NCBI GenBank assembly: GCA_002392405.1 | Contig: DGGY01000048.1 | Span: 1-35,224, forward strand | DNA length: 35,224 nucleotides | Reading direction: 5' to 3' | Source: Treponema sp. UBA3862 | GTDB lineage: Bacteria; Spirochaetota; Spirochaetia; Treponematales; Treponemataceae | In this document: piece after piece, positions 15,272-24,470 of the stretch | Numbering within the stretch: the first letter of the stretch is position 1 | How the letters are laid out: each line of letters begins with the position of its first letter | The notes under the pieces: model-generated | What the model saw: only the letters and a program-made list of their open reading frames with translations | What the model was told of the DNA's origin: nothing | The model's database searches: none | Made by a program: the position numbers and the translations under genes

Positions 15272-16855
15272 TTATTTTCTTACGATATTCGGAAGTTTTT
15301 CTTCTTCGTACTTCATGAAATACAGGTATTTGAACGGATGAATATCAAGGGCATTTGTGTACCATCCGCCGACAGCCTTTAAGTTTATTGCGTGAACGCT
15401 TAAGTTGTGGCTTATAGGAATGATTACACCGTCATCAAGTAAAATCTGTTCTGCCTGGCTTAAGAGCTTGTAGCGTTCAGGTATATCTGTCTCTGAATCT
15501 GAAAGATTGAGTTTTTCTGTAAAGTCCTTATTTGTCCATTTTGTCTGGTTTAAAGTCGATCCCTCACGGAACAGTTCAAGAAAAGCAACAGGATCTGCGT
15601 AATCACCAATCCATGAATAGCTGAAAAGGTCGTAGTTTAAATAAGCGATATTTGAAAGATACTGTTCGTCTTTAATTTTATAAGGAACAAGTTCAACGCC
15701 AAGTTTTTCCCAGGCATCTTTTAAAAGCTGTGCAAGTTCTTTCATGTAATCACTTTCTGTAATGCCGAAGGTGATTTCAAGTTTTTTGTCAGATGCTATT
15801 CCTGCTTTTCTGCGGGCTTCTTCCATCATTTCAACGGCTTCGTCTTCGCTCGTTTCAGTGAGACCTTCAACTGCAGGGTAGCCTGTAAGCGGATAGACAA
15901 GGGAAGTTGCTTTAATTAAATTGTCTTTTCTAAGTTCGTTCCAGGGAACGGCTGCAAGAAGAGCATTTCTGAAATCTGCCTGATTCCAGAGTGGATTGCG
16001 GCAGGTAAAAAAGAGATAGGTTGTTCCAAACAGGCTGCAAAGGTGAATGTCATTTTTTGAAATCAGGGCATCTGAGTCAATTGATGAAGCCAGCCAGTCT
16101 GTGCGGCCTGTATTGTAAAGCCAGGTATTTTCTTTTTTGTTGTCTGAAAAAATAATCTGTATTTCATTTAAGGCAACATTGTCTTTATCCCAGTAGTTTT
16201 CGTTTTTTACAAGGGTAAGGCCTTTTTCATTAACAAAAGAGATTTTGTATGCGCCTGAAAAAACTCCTGCATTCCCTGTGTAAACAGCAAAAGCATGATG
16301 ACATAAAAGCCTCGGCAGATAGGCTGTCGGTGAGTTTAATGTCACTAAAAGTTTCTGTCCGTTTGCTTTAAGGCCGACTTTTTCAATTGAAGCATTGTTT
16401 TCCCTGTATTCTTTGATTCCTGCAATACAGTCTAAAAGTGATGCATAAGGTGCGTAAGGAGTTTTCTGGAGTGAAAGCCAGCTGTCAATTACAGTCTGGG
16501 CGGTAATCGCATTTCCGTTGCTTAATTTTGCACCTTCGCGGATTGTAAAAGTCCATCTTTTTTTGTCCCGGCTGATTTTGTAAGAGGAAGCAAGAGCGGG
16601 GAGCGGGTCTAAGGTTTTAGGATCGTAGCAGAAAAGTCCTTCCTGAAGGCCATTTATAATCTGTGCTTCGTTTGAATAGCTTGAAGTGTGCGGGTTTAAA
16701 TCAAGGTGAGATGCTGATTCGCAGATAAAAAAAGTCCGCTGCAGCGAACTGTCAAAAAGCGGTTCCGGGGCAGTCTTTTTTTCTTCCTGTGCGGAAACAT
16801 TCCAGGTAAAAAGAAATGCTGCGATGAAGAGTGATGATGTAATTTTTTTAAGCAT
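15272..16855 (-). CDS. Family-5 extracellular solute-binding protein (oligopeptide-type ABC transporter)
   Basis: The protein has 527 aa from the ATG at 16855; the frame is open to 16894, but the ATG gives a clean signal peptide (MLKKITSSLF to NVSA, cleavage ~22). SBP family-5 features are IINGLQEGLFCYDPKTLDPL, LASSYKISRDKKRWTFTIRE, GAKLSNGNAITAQTVIDSW and, in the second lobe, DLFSYSWIGDYADPVAFLEL. Such proteins bind peptides or other small molecules in the periplasm for an ABC importer. No permease or ATPase genes are adjacent, so it is an orphan receptor. Its ATG lies 8 bases inside the end of the upstream unknown gene (AATGCTTAA), which suggests coupled translation. Confidence 0.92.
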   Translation of the reverse strand: MLKKITSSLFIAAFLFTWNVSAQEEKKTAPEPLFDSSLQRTFFICESASHLDLNPHTSSYSNEAQIINGLQEGLFCYDPKTLDPLPALASSYKISRDKKRWTFTIREGAKLSNGNAITAQTVIDSWLSLQKTPYAPYASLLDCIAGIKEYRENNASIEKVGLKANGQKLLVTLNSPTAYLPRLLCHHAFAVYTGNAGVFSGAYKISFVNEKGLTLVKNENYWDKDNVALNEIQIIFSDNKKENTWLYNTGRTDWLASSIDSDALISKNDIHLCSLFGTTYLFFTCRNPLWNQADFRNALLAAVPWNELRKDNLIKATSLVYPLTGYPAVEGLTETSEDEAVEMMEEARRKAGIASDKKLEITFGITESDYMKELAQLLKDAWEKLGVELVPYKIKDEQYLSNIAYLNYDLFSYSWIGDYADPVAFLELFREGSTLNQTKWTNKDFTEKLNLSDSETDIPERYKLLSQAEQILLDDGVIIPISHNLSVHAINLKAVGGWYTNALDIHPFKYLYFMKYEEEKLPNIVRK

Positions 16856-18260
16856 TTGTAATTCCAAGTTTTTTAAGCTGGGCTTCTTCTTCAATGTAAG
16901 CCGAATATTCTGAGCGGTGCTGGTTTGCTTTTACGACAGAATTTTTTATTGCCATAATCTCCATCTTGAGTCCCTTGATTTTTGCACGGTTCTGAGGGAG
17001 AGGTGCGGCTTTAAAGAATTCATCAAGCCCGTTCAGGCTTTTTATCATCTTGTTGCATTCAACAATCTGCTGGTTAATGTATTCAAGGATTTTTTCCTCT
17101 TTCATCTGGCAGAGTTTTTCATAAATCGGATTTTTCCTGATTCCTGCAGATGTAAAGCGGCGTGCCTTAAGTTCAAGTTCTTCGATAAAGTGGAAATAAT
17201 TAATCTTTTCGTGCTGTTTTGTGTCTGTGGAAGGATCCGTAATTATGATGTCATAGAATACAGGCTTTTCGTCGAGGTTGAAGGCCTTTCTGAAAGCACG
17301 CTTGAGTTTGTCGAAGAAAGAGTTGTGTTCACTTTCAAGAATTTCATGGTTTTCCATGATTTTAGTTTTAGCCTGAAGAATTTGTCCCGGCATCGCGCCA
17401 AAGATACGGAGCGCAACAAGAAGAATTTCTTTTGTATCGATTTTTTCTTCTTTTTTTGTTGAGCCGGCTTCTTCAATTGCCATCTTTGTCAGAAGGCCCT
17501 GCTGAAGTTTTTCTCTGTTTGCAGAATGATCTTCATCTACAATTTCTTCTATAAGCTCACTGTAGAACGGTACTTTTCCCATTGCTGCAGTAAAGGCTTT
17601 TTTTATCTGTGTAACTTCTGCTTCAGGACTTTCTGCGGCTTTTGCCTTGTCGTATTTTGCGTTTTCAAAAACACTTTTTCTTACGTTTGCCTTGTAAACT
17701 TCCCTCTGGAATTCAGTGAGTGCTTTAAGGTTTTTATTTATGCTGAGAATTGCTTTTCCCGCTTTTGAAACACTGTCGTTTACCATGCTTGCAGAAAGAG
17801 CGTCTGAACTTTGTTTTCCTGTAAGAACCATGTTTGCAAGTGTACGGGTGTTGATGTTGTTTGAATTGACAGAAAAAGAATTCCACTGGATGGCATTGTT
17901 TAAGTCAAAGAGTTTGCGGATATTTGGAATTGAAAGGTTTTCGACAGAGAATTTGTAATAGTTGCAGAGAAAGTCCAGGGTGCTGTCGTAGTCTGCAAGA
18001 CGCATTCCCATAACCATAGAACGTTCATTTTCAGTAAAGGCAGCATTCTCCGGCGGCTTGATGTCTGAAATTTTTTTTTCAGCTTTATAGGGGTCCGGAG
18101 TAATAAGGGCTTTTTTCAGAAGAAATTCATAGATATTCTTTTCGCAGGTATGAAGAAGACGGTACTGTTCGAGAGTATCCGGAAGTTCGTGTGAGTCCAG
18201 CCAGGCTGTTTTTTTGTCTATAGCTTCAATAAGCTGCTGTGTAAAATTATTCTCTGCCAT
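16848..18260 (-). CDS. Uncharacterised cytoplasmic protein, largely helical
   Basis: The 470-aa protein has no recognised family. It has no signal peptide or membrane helix. It is rich in Lys, Glu, Asn and Ala and is predicted mostly helical, with coiled-coil-like stretches (~380-470, for example LCQMKEEKILEYINQQIVEC) and one short beta piece (PVFYDIIITDPSTDTKQ, ~335-350). The start is supported by a GATAAT box ending 8 bases before the ATG. It is coupled to the solute-binding-protein gene (8-base overlap), but a shared role is not obvious. It may be restricted to treponemes. Confidence 0.8.
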   Translation of the reverse strand: MAENNFTQQLIEAIDKKTAWLDSHELPDTLEQYRLLHTCEKNIYEFLLKKALITPDPYKAEKKISDIKPPENAAFTENERSMVMGMRLADYDSTLDFLCNYYKFSVENLSIPNIRKLFDLNNAIQWNSFSVNSNNINTRTLANMVLTGKQSSDALSASMVNDSVSKAGKAILSINKNLKALTEFQREVYKANVRKSVFENAKYDKAKAAESPEAEVTQIKKAFTAAMGKVPFYSELIEEIVDEDHSANREKLQQGLLTKMAIEEAGSTKKEEKIDTKEILLVALRIFGAMPGQILQAKTKIMENHEILESEHNSFFDKLKRAFRKAFNLDEKPVFYDIIITDPSTDTKQHEKINYFHFIEELELKARRFTSAGIRKNPIYEKLCQMKEEKILEYINQQIVECNKMIKSLNGLDEFFKAAPLPQNRAKIKGLKMEIMAIKNSVVKANQHRSEYSAYIEEEAQLKKLGITNA

Positions 18261-18268
18261 ATCTTATA

Positions 18269-18276
18269 TTATCGGC
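18269..18276 (-). promoter_or_regulatory. GCCGATAA element just before the 470-aa gene
   Basis: On the minus strand GCCGATAAT ends 7-8 bases before the ATG. It matches the sigma28 (FliA) -10 consensus GCCGATAA, but no TAAA -35 is found 15 bases upstream. It can equally be read as a sigma70 -10 (GATAAT) with leaderless spacing. Confidence 0.35.
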
Positions 18277-18320
18277 AATTTTTTCGAATTCTACAATATA
18301 ATTCTGCGTAATGGGGTAAG

Positions 18321-18349
18321 TTGAAATAAAAACTTTAAAACGGTATTCT
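18321..18349 (+). promoter_or_regulatory. sigma70-type promoter of thrS
   Basis: TTGAAA (18321-18326), a 17-base spacer and TATTCT (18344-18349). A leader of about 65 bases follows with a weak CTGTC/GACAG repeat near 18373-18391. No T-box or riboswitch could be recognised. Confidence 0.65.
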
Positions 18350-18420
18350 ATAAAATCGATACGAATCAGGGTCTGTCTGCTTAACAGGGACAGTCTCCTT
18401 TATTTATGAGGTGTTTTTTT

Positions 18421-20175
18421 ATGGCAGAAAATGAAAAATTACAGATTGTTCGCCATTCCTGTGCACATGTTATGGCAGAAGCAGTTAAAAATCTTTTCCC
18501 GGGAACAAAAATCGCAATTGGTCCGGCTATTGATAATGGATTTTATTATGATTTTGAATTCCCTCAGGACCATAAAATCACCGAAGAAGATTTTCCTGCA
18601 ATTGAAAAGGAAATGCGCAGAATTATTGCAGGTGATGTAAAGTTCATCCGCAAGGAAGTTTCTAAGGCTGAAGCATTAAAATTATTTGCTGATGAGCCGT
18701 ACAAAGTAGAAATTATCAATGACCTTCCGTCAGACGCAGTTATTTCAACTTATGAACAGGACGGCTATTTAGACCTTTGCCGCGGTCCTCACGTTGCTTC
18801 TTCAAAAGAAATTAACGCCCAGGCTTTTAAGCTTGATAAACTTGCCGGTGCTTACTGGCGCGGTGACAGCGACCGTACAATGCTTACCCGTGTATATGCC
18901 CTGTGTTTTGAAAAGCCGAATGACCTTAAAGATTATCTTGCAATGATTGCTGAAGCAGAAAAACGCGATCACCGTAAACTTGGTCAGGAAATGGATCTTT
19001 TCCATCTTGAACCTGAAGATCCGGGACAGATTTTCTGGCATCCTAACGGCTGGACAATTTATACAACAATGCAGGATTACATGCGTAAGATGGTAAAGCG
19101 CGACGGTTATCAGGAAGTAAATACTCCTGCAATCATGCCGCGCACCCTCTGGGAACGTTCAGGTCACTGGGGACACTACCAGCGTAATATGTTCATCACA
19201 GAGTCAGAAAAACGTCTTTTTGCAATCAAGCCGATGAACTGTCCGGGCGCCCTTGAAATCTTTAAGAGCCGCCTCAGAACATATAAAGACCTCCCGCTTC
19301 GTCTTGCAGAATTCGGGCACGATGTACGCAATGAACCTTCAGGAACTTTACACGGAATCATGCGTGTACGCGGCTTTGTTCAGGATGATGCACATATCCT
19401 TTGTACAGAAGAACAGGTTGGTGCAGAAGTTGCAAAATTCTGTAAGCTTTTAAAGGCTGTTTACCATGACTTTGGATTTGATGAACTTGTCGTAAAATTC
19501 TCTACAATGCCTGAAGATCACGTAGGTGACCTTGCAACCTGGGAAAGGGCAGAAAAAGCACTTTCTGATGCCTGCCATGAAGCAGGACTTGAATATGAAA
19601 TCCAGCCGGGCGAAGGTGCCTTCTACGGTCCTAAGCTCGAGTTCAAGCTTTTTGACTGTCTCGGACGCGAATGGCAGTGCGGTACAATTCAGGCTGACTT
19701 CCAGCTTCCTTCTGCAGAACGCCTTGATGCAACTTACATCGGTTCAGACAATCAGAAACATCATCCGGTAATGCTGCACCGTGCAATCCTTGGTAGTTTT
19801 GAACGCTTCCTTGGAATCCTTATTGAAAACTTTGCAGGAAACTTCCCGACCTGGCTTGCTTTTGAACAGGCTGCAGTTGTTCCTGTTAAAAATGATTTTG
19901 ATGATTATGCAAAAGAAGTTAATGATGCACTTCTCGCTGCAGATATCCGTTCAAATGCTTATCTTTCTGATGAAAATATGCGCCAGAAAATCAAGATGAT
20001 AACAAAGGAACACAAAACTCCTTACATTCTTGTTGTTGGTGAAAACGAAAAGAAGGAAAAGACAGTCAGCGTACGCTTCCGTCAGAGTTCAGGCCTTGAA
20101 CAGAAGACAATGAAACTTGAAGAATTTATCGCTTATGTTCAGGATAAAGTTAATAACCACGTAATCGGAATATAA
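18421..20175 (+). CDS. thrS: Threonyl-tRNA synthetase lacking the TGS domain
   Basis: The protein has 584 aa from the ATG at 18421 (MAENEK), preceded by GAGGTG; an ATG at 18406 overlaps that ribosome site and is less likely. The editing domain starts at once with [11 protein letters not shown] (HxxxH) and ends around LDLCRGPHV. The class II core follows: [13 protein letters not shown] (zinc Cys), [20 protein letters not shown] and FVQDDAHI (motif 2 region, zinc His), [20 protein letters not shown] (zinc His and motif 3), then the anticodon-binding domain (~480-584, [18 protein letters not shown]). The usual ~60-residue N-terminal TGS domain is absent, as known in some other spirochaetes. Function is secure. 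Confidence 0.97.
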   Translation: MAENEKLQIVRHSCAHVMAEAVKNLFPGTKIAIGPAIDNGFYYDFEFPQDHKITEEDFPAIEKEMRRIIAGDVKFIRKEVSKAEALKLFADEPYKVEIINDLPSDAVISTYEQDGYLDLCRGPHVASSKEINAQAFKLDKLAGAYWRGDSDRTMLTRVYALCFEKPNDLKDYLAMIAEAEKRDHRKLGQEMDLFHLEPEDPGQIFWHPNGWTIYTTMQDYMRKMVKRDGYQEVNTPAIMPRTLWERSGHWGHYQRNMFITESEKRLFAIKPMNCPGALEIFKSRLRTYKDLPLRLAEFGHDVRNEPSGTLHGIMRVRGFVQDDAHILCTEEQVGAEVAKFCKLLKAVYHDFGFDELVVKFSTMPEDHVGDLATWERAEKALSDACHEAGLEYEIQPGEGAFYGPKLEFKLFDCLGREWQCGTIQADFQLPSAERLDATYIGSDNQKHHPVMLHRAILGSFERFLGILIENFAGNFPTWLAFEQAAVVPVKNDFDDYAKEVNDALLAADIRSNAYLSDENMRQKIKMITKEHKTPYILVVGENEKKEKTVSVRFRQSSGLEQKTMKLEEFIAYVQDKVNNHVIGI

Positions 20176-20190
20176 ACGGTTTAATGAATA

Positions 20191-20255
20191 AAAAAGCCCG
20201 GAGCTGGAGTGTGCATCCTTAAGACAGGAGACCTCTGTTTCCGGGCTTTTTTTTT
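20191..20255. terminator. Bidirectional terminator between thrS and metE
   Basis: AAAAAGCCCGG (20191-20201) pairs with CCGGGCTTTTT (20241-20251) around a 39-base loop, with A and T runs outside the stem on both sides. It serves the convergent thrS and metE genes. Confidence 0.85.
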
Positions 20256-20266
20256 ACCGCCTTCTT

Positions 20267-22576
20267 TTAAGCAGTTTCTTCTGACGCTGAATATGAAGAG
20301 CGGAGTTTTTCTGCTGCTTCAACAAGGTTTTTAAGACTCGCCCTGGTTTCTTCTTCTCCCCGGGTTTTTAAGCCGCAGTCAGGGTTTACCCAGAGTTTTT
20401 CTTCAGGAATATATTCAAGCATTTTGCTTAAGGCAGAGGTTATTTCACTGACAGAAGGAATCCTTGGTGAGTGGATATCATATACCCCTGGTCCCGTTTC
20501 TGTTTTAAAGCCTTCGTTTTTGAGGGCCGAAAGAATCTTTAGGTCTGAGCGGCTTGCCTCAAAGGTGATTACATCTGCATCCATGTCATCAATCTCTTTT
20601 ATGATGTCCTTGAATTCGCTGTAGCACATGTGGGTATGAATCTGTGTTTCAGGCCTTACTTTTGCATGAACGAGCCTGAAGGCAGGTATTGCCCAGTCCA
20701 GGTACTGACAGTGCCAGTCGCATTTTCTCAGGGGAAGTTTTTCGCGGAGGGCAGCTTCGTCAATCTGAATGATTTTGATTCCGTTTTTTTCAAGGTCTAA
20801 AACTTCTTCGCGGACTGCAAGTGCAATCTGAAGTGCCTGCTCTTTTAAGCTTATGTCTTCCCGGGGAAATGACCAGTTTAAGATTGTTACAGGACCGGTG
20901 AGCATTCCTTTAACAGGCTTTTTTGTTCTGCTTTGTGCGTAAACTGACCATTTTACAGTCATTGGTTCGCGGCGGGCTACATCACACCAGATTACAGGTG
21001 GTTTTACACAGCGTGTGCCGTAGGACTGAACCCAGGCGTTTTCAGTAAAGATGTAGCCGTGCATCTGTGCGCCGAAGTATTCAACCATGTCATTGCGTTC
21101 ATATTCTCCGTGGACAAGAACATCAAGACCAAGTTCTTCCTGGAGGGCAATACACTCAGAAATTTTTTTCCTATTAAAATCAACATATTTTTCTTTTGAA
21201 AGTCCGCCTTTTCTGTAGGCTGCCCTTGCTGCCCTTACATCTTTTGTCTGTGGGAAGGAGCCGATCGTGGTTGTCGGAAAGAGCGGAAGGTTGAGGACTT
21301 TTTTCTGCAGTTTTTCCCGTTCATAAAAGTCAGGTTTACGCTCAAAATCGCTTTCTTTAAGGGCGGAAAGTGAGTTGTGAACTGAGGGTGTTTTAAATAC
21401 GCGGTCTTCTGCAAAAAGCTTTTTATTGTTGATAAACTCCTGCTCTGACTCTTTATCTGAACTGCTGATATTTGAAAGTTCTTTAAGTTCAATAAGTTTT
21501 TCTTCTGCAAAGGCAAAATGCTTTAAAATTTCAGGGCTGAGTTTTTCTTCGAGCTGTGTAGTATACGGAACATGAAGAAGTGAACAGGAGGTACTGATAA
21601 CTATGCACTCTTCAGAAACTGTTTTTCTGATTGTAGAAAGCAGGTCCTGAGTTTTTTCATAGTTTGTGCGCCAGATGTTTTTTCCGTTGATTACACCTGC
21701 AAAAAGAAGTGTATGTTCCGGGAAGCCCTTGAGAATAAGTTCTGATGATTTCTGGCCTTCAATAAAATCAATGCCTATACCGTCGAATCCGAGTGAAATT
21801 ACTTCATCGTAAACGTCGCGGATATCTCCGAAGTATGTATCAAGAATGATTTTAAGATTTGTTCTTGAGCGGATTTTCCGGATAAGTTCATTATAAGTTT
21901 TCTTAAATAACGCCTTTTCATCTTCAGATACATCGAGCACTAAAGCAGGTTCAGAAAAACTTATCCATTCACATCCTTCTGCATCAAGTTTTTCTGCTGC
22001 TTTTGTATAGACTTCAACTGCATCCAGATAAAAGTCTTCTGCTGTCTTATTATCAGTAAAAGAAGCCAGCGTAAAGAAAGTGTAAAGTCCTGTAAGGGTG
22101 GGAACTGTTTTTATTCCGAGTTTTTTTGCTTCAATAAATTCGTCAAGCGGTTTGATTTTTTCTGAAAGCGCAATTTTTGTGAGTGCTCCTAATTCAGGAA
22201 CAAGGTAATGATAGTTAGTGTTGAACCATTTTTTCATCGGAAGAGCTTTTACATCGCCCTCTTTTCCCTGGTAGCCGTGTGCTGCTGCAAAGTAAGTTTC
22301 AATCGGAGAAAGACCTAAAGCAGTGTAGCGCTCTGGTACTGCACCAAGAAGAAATGCTGTATCGAGTATTCCATCATAAAAAGAAAAATCATTTGAAGGA
22401 ATAAAAGAGATATCTGCTTCCTTCTGTTTTTTCCAGTTTTCGGCACGGATTTTTTCTGCAGTCTCTGCAAGTTCCTGCGCGGAAACTTCTCCTTTGAAGA
22501 ATTTTTCTGAAGAAAATTTTAATTCACGGTTTTTACCGATTCTCGGAAAACCTTTTACTGAAGTTTTGTATGACAT
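20267..22576 (-). CDS. metE: Cobalamin-independent methionine synthase
   Basis: The 769-aa protein is full length for MetE (~755). The N-terminal barrel starts GFPRIGKNRELKFSSEKFF. The linker and C-terminal barrel contain TTIGSFPQTKDVR, VHGEYERNDMVEYFGAQ, GMLTGPVTILNWSF and IQIDEAALRE. The zinc site is formed by His and Cys of IHTHMCYSEF (~643-647), a Glu in ITFEASRSD (~669) and Cys of WVNPDCGLKTR (~731). It transfers a methyl group from methyl-tetrahydrofolate-polyglutamate to homocysteine without vitamin B12. GGAAGG lies ~10 bases before the ATG. A divergent LysR gene and a dyad at 22660 suggest MetR-like control. No B12 riboswitch was recognised. Confidence 0.98.
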   Translation of the reverse strand: MSYKTSVKGFPRIGKNRELKFSSEKFFKGEVSAQELAETAEKIRAENWKKQKEADISFIPSNDFSFYDGILDTAFLLGAVPERYTALGLSPIETYFAAAHGYQGKEGDVKALPMKKWFNTNYHYLVPELGALTKIALSEKIKPLDEFIEAKKLGIKTVPTLTGLYTFFTLASFTDNKTAEDFYLDAVEVYTKAAEKLDAEGCEWISFSEPALVLDVSEDEKALFKKTYNELIRKIRSRTNLKIILDTYFGDIRDVYDEVISLGFDGIGIDFIEGQKSSELILKGFPEHTLLFAGVINGKNIWRTNYEKTQDLLSTIRKTVSEECIVISTSCSLLHVPYTTQLEEKLSPEILKHFAFAEEKLIELKELSNISSSDKESEQEFINNKKLFAEDRVFKTPSVHNSLSALKESDFERKPDFYEREKLQKKVLNLPLFPTTTIGSFPQTKDVRAARAAYRKGGLSKEKYVDFNRKKISECIALQEELGLDVLVHGEYERNDMVEYFGAQMHGYIFTENAWVQSYGTRCVKPPVIWCDVARREPMTVKWSVYAQSRTKKPVKGMLTGPVTILNWSFPREDISLKEQALQIALAVREEVLDLEKNGIKIIQIDEAALREKLPLRKCDWHCQYLDWAIPAFRLVHAKVRPETQIHTHMCYSEFKDIIKEIDDMDADVITFEASRSDLKILSALKNEGFKTETGPGVYDIHSPRIPSVSEITSALSKMLEYIPEEKLWVNPDCGLKTRGEEETRASLKNLVEAAEKLRSSYSASEETA

Positions 22577-22613
22577 TTCTATTAACCTTCCTTTCTGGTA
22601 TGTAATTGCAGTC

Positions 22614-22642
22614 AGTATACGGATATTTTTGCTATATGAAAA
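22614..22642 (-). promoter_or_regulatory. Promoter of metE
   Basis: On the minus strand TTTTCA (22637-22642), a 17-base spacer and TATACT (22614-22619). The predicted start is near 22607, about 30 bases before the start codon. Confidence 0.6.
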
Positions 22643-22659
22643 ATACTATTTTTATCTGG

Positions 22660-22685
22660 TTGCCGATAGTTTTTATCTATGGCAA
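22660..22685. promoter_or_regulatory. Probable LysR-family binding site in the metE-lysR intergenic region
   Basis: TTGCC-g-ATAG and CTATGGCAA form an imperfect inverted repeat around a 7-base spacer; the core ATAG-N7-CTAT fits the T-N11-A LysR box. Its centre (~22672) is about 65 bases upstream of the predicted metE start, the usual position of a LysR recognition site, and it may overlap the regulator's own promoter. Confidence 0.65.
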
Positions 22686-22745
22686 AATCAGACTGTGATA
22701 TTTTGATTTGAGGCTTTTTAAGTACAGAAGCCGGGGATAAAGAGT

Positions 22746-23660
22746 ATGACTTTACAGCAGTTAAAATATGCCGCAGCAGTTGCAGAGACTAAGAACATTA
22801 CAGAAGCTTCCCATAAAGTTTTTATTTCACAGCCAAGCCTGACAGCCGCAATTCATGAACTTGAAAAAGAAATCGGAATCAGGATTTTCAGCAGAACCAA
22901 TAAAGGTGTTACTGTAACAAATGAAGGCGATGAGTTTCTTTCCTATGCAAGGCAGATTCTTGAGCAGACAGCTCTGCTTGAAGAACGCTATAAGGGGGGA
23001 GAAACTGTTAATCCGATTTTTTCAGTGAGCTGCCAGCATTATTCATTTGCAGTAAATGCCTTCGTTGATGTGATAAAAGCTTTTGGTGGAAAGGCTTATG
23101 ATTTTACCCTTCGGGAAACTCAGACACATGAAATTATTGAGGATGTTGTGCATTTAAAAAGTGAGGTCGGAGTCCTTTATATGAGCAGAAAAAATGAGGA
23201 TGTCATTTCGAAGCTTTTAAAGAAAAGCAGCCTTGTTTTTGAAGAACTGTTCACTTCACCTCTGCATGTTTTTATTTCATCAGATAATCCGCTTGCAGTA
23301 AAAGAAACTATAACTCTGGAGGATTTAAAACCTTATCCATATCTTACATACGAACAGGGAAGTTATAATTCGTTTTATTATGCAGAAGAACCGCTGACTC
23401 CGATTGATATTGAAGGTTCAAAAAATATCAAGGTCAGGGACCGTGCAACCCTTTTTAATCTTTTAATTGGACTTGACGGATTTACCGTATGTTCCGGAGT
23501 TATCAGTCATGAGTTAAATGGTGAAAACATCATTGCAAAACCGCTGGCACTTGAAGATAAAATGACAGTTGGCATTGTTACAAGAAAAGATGCCGTTTTA
23601 TCAAGATACGCTGAACTTTATATTGAATCTATAAAACGCCACTGCAATAAAAAAAAATAA
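22746..23660 (+). CDS. LysR-family transcriptional regulator, probable regulator of metE
   Basis: The 304-aa protein has the normal LysR length. The winged HTH is at residues ~1-60: TLQQLKYAAAVAETKNITEA, then SQPSLTAAIHELEKEIG and FSRTNKGVTVTNEG. The effector-binding domain (~90-300) contains VGVLYMSRKNED, LHVFISSDNPLA and a final YIESIKRH. It is divergent from metE across a 169-bp intergenic region carrying a good LysR-type dyad. By analogy with MetR-type regulators it likely responds to a methionine-pathway intermediate; it cannot be called MetR by sequence alone. The ribosome site is weak (GGGGATAAAGAG). Confidence 0.9.
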   Translation: MTLQQLKYAAAVAETKNITEASHKVFISQPSLTAAIHELEKEIGIRIFSRTNKGVTVTNEGDEFLSYARQILEQTALLEERYKGGETVNPIFSVSCQHYSFAVNAFVDVIKAFGGKAYDFTLRETQTHEIIEDVVHLKSEVGVLYMSRKNEDVISKLLKKSSLVFEELFTSPLHVFISSDNPLAVKETITLEDLKPYPYLTYEQGSYNSFYYAEEPLTPIDIEGSKNIKVRDRATLFNLLIGLDGFTVCSGVISHELNGENIIAKPLALEDKMTVGIVTRKDAVLSRYAELYIESIKRHCNKKK

Positions 23661-23675
23661 GGAGAGCAAATAAAA

Positions 23676-24470
23676 CTATCTGCCTTTGAAATTCTTCTGA
23701 ACCTTGACACCAAGGCTTATCATCATGGTGTCAAAACCGCGGCCGTCTGTCAGGGCGCCCAGAGGGAAGTAAAATCTTCCTTCAAAGCCTGCAATCCACT
23801 GCGATTCCATTTTTCTCATCCAGCTGATATTCAAGTTAGGATATAAAAAATTGAGGTTTGAGTAAAACCAGCTGTTGATGGAACTTACGTCGTCTCCTGC
23901 AGTAGAAGTGTCTGTCCCGCCTGAATCAGAAGAATTAACCCCGTTTGCAAGAAAAGCAAATCTTGCAAGAACAGAAATTCCGCCGCCTGCCTGTAACGCA
24001 GAGTTTTTAAAAAGCCAGGTGTGGACTGCATCAAGGTCAATCAGAAAGTTTAATACCTGTGCAGTACGGTTTTCAACTTCCGCAGGGCGCGCATTATTAC
24101 CGTTCCATAAAAAGTAATTTGTAAAAAAAGAAAGCTTCGGCTGAAAACTGACAGCTTTGTCATTGAAAAAATCAAATCCAAGCCCTCCTGAAAACATAAT
24201 TGGGCTGGGAGCTGATTTATCATCTGCGTTCATGTAAATGCACGGGTCAAGCGTGAAGAAAAAATCCCATTTTCCAAGATTTATGTCTGAGTAAGCAGCT
24301 GTGCTTTTTGATTCAGAAGATGTGTCATCTGAAACTGTCTGTCCGGTTTCGCTGCCATGCGCCTCCTGAATTACTGAAGAATCCTGAGACTGGGCTGTAA
24401 GCTGTGAACTTAAAACTGAGAGCAGGAATAAAATGAGAAGTTTTGAAAAAAGAGATTTCTTATCTTTCAT
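23676..24470 (-). CDS. Secreted, probably outer-membrane beta-barrel protein of unknown function
   Basis: The 264-aa protein has a clear signal peptide (KLLILFLLSVLSSQLTA, cleavage ~26). A Ser/Thr/Asp-rich linker (~27-60) comes next, then alternating hydrophobic strands with aromatic ends (KWDFFFTLDPCIYM, MFSGGLGFDFF, FQPKLSFFTNYFLW, WIAGFEGRFYFPLG), ending MISLGVKVQKNFKGR, as in small outer-membrane barrels. No family was recognised. Its start lies 11 bases inside the upstream lipoprotein gene, so the two are probably translated together and act in the envelope. Confidence 0.75.
   Translation of the reverse strand: MKDKKSLFSKLLILFLLSVLSSQLTAQSQDSSVIQEAHGSETGQTVSDDTSSESKSTAAYSDINLGKWDFFFTLDPCIYMNADDKSAPSPIMFSGGLGFDFFNDKAVSFQPKLSFFTNYFLWNGNNARPAEVENRTAQVLNFLIDLDAVHTWLFKNSALQAGGGISVLARFAFLANGVNSSDSGGTDTSTAGDDVSSINSWFYSNLNFLYPNLNISWMRKMESQWIAGFEGRFYFPLGALTDGRGFDTMMISLGVKVQKNFKGR

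Noticed and set aside
18350..18420. T-box or other riboswitch in the thrS leader
   Set aside because: The leader is only about 65 bases, with a weak 5-bp repeat and no T-box sequence or terminator.
22577..22745. Cobalamin or SAM riboswitch before metE
   Set aside because: The metE leader is about 30 bases, too short, and no conserved box was recognised.
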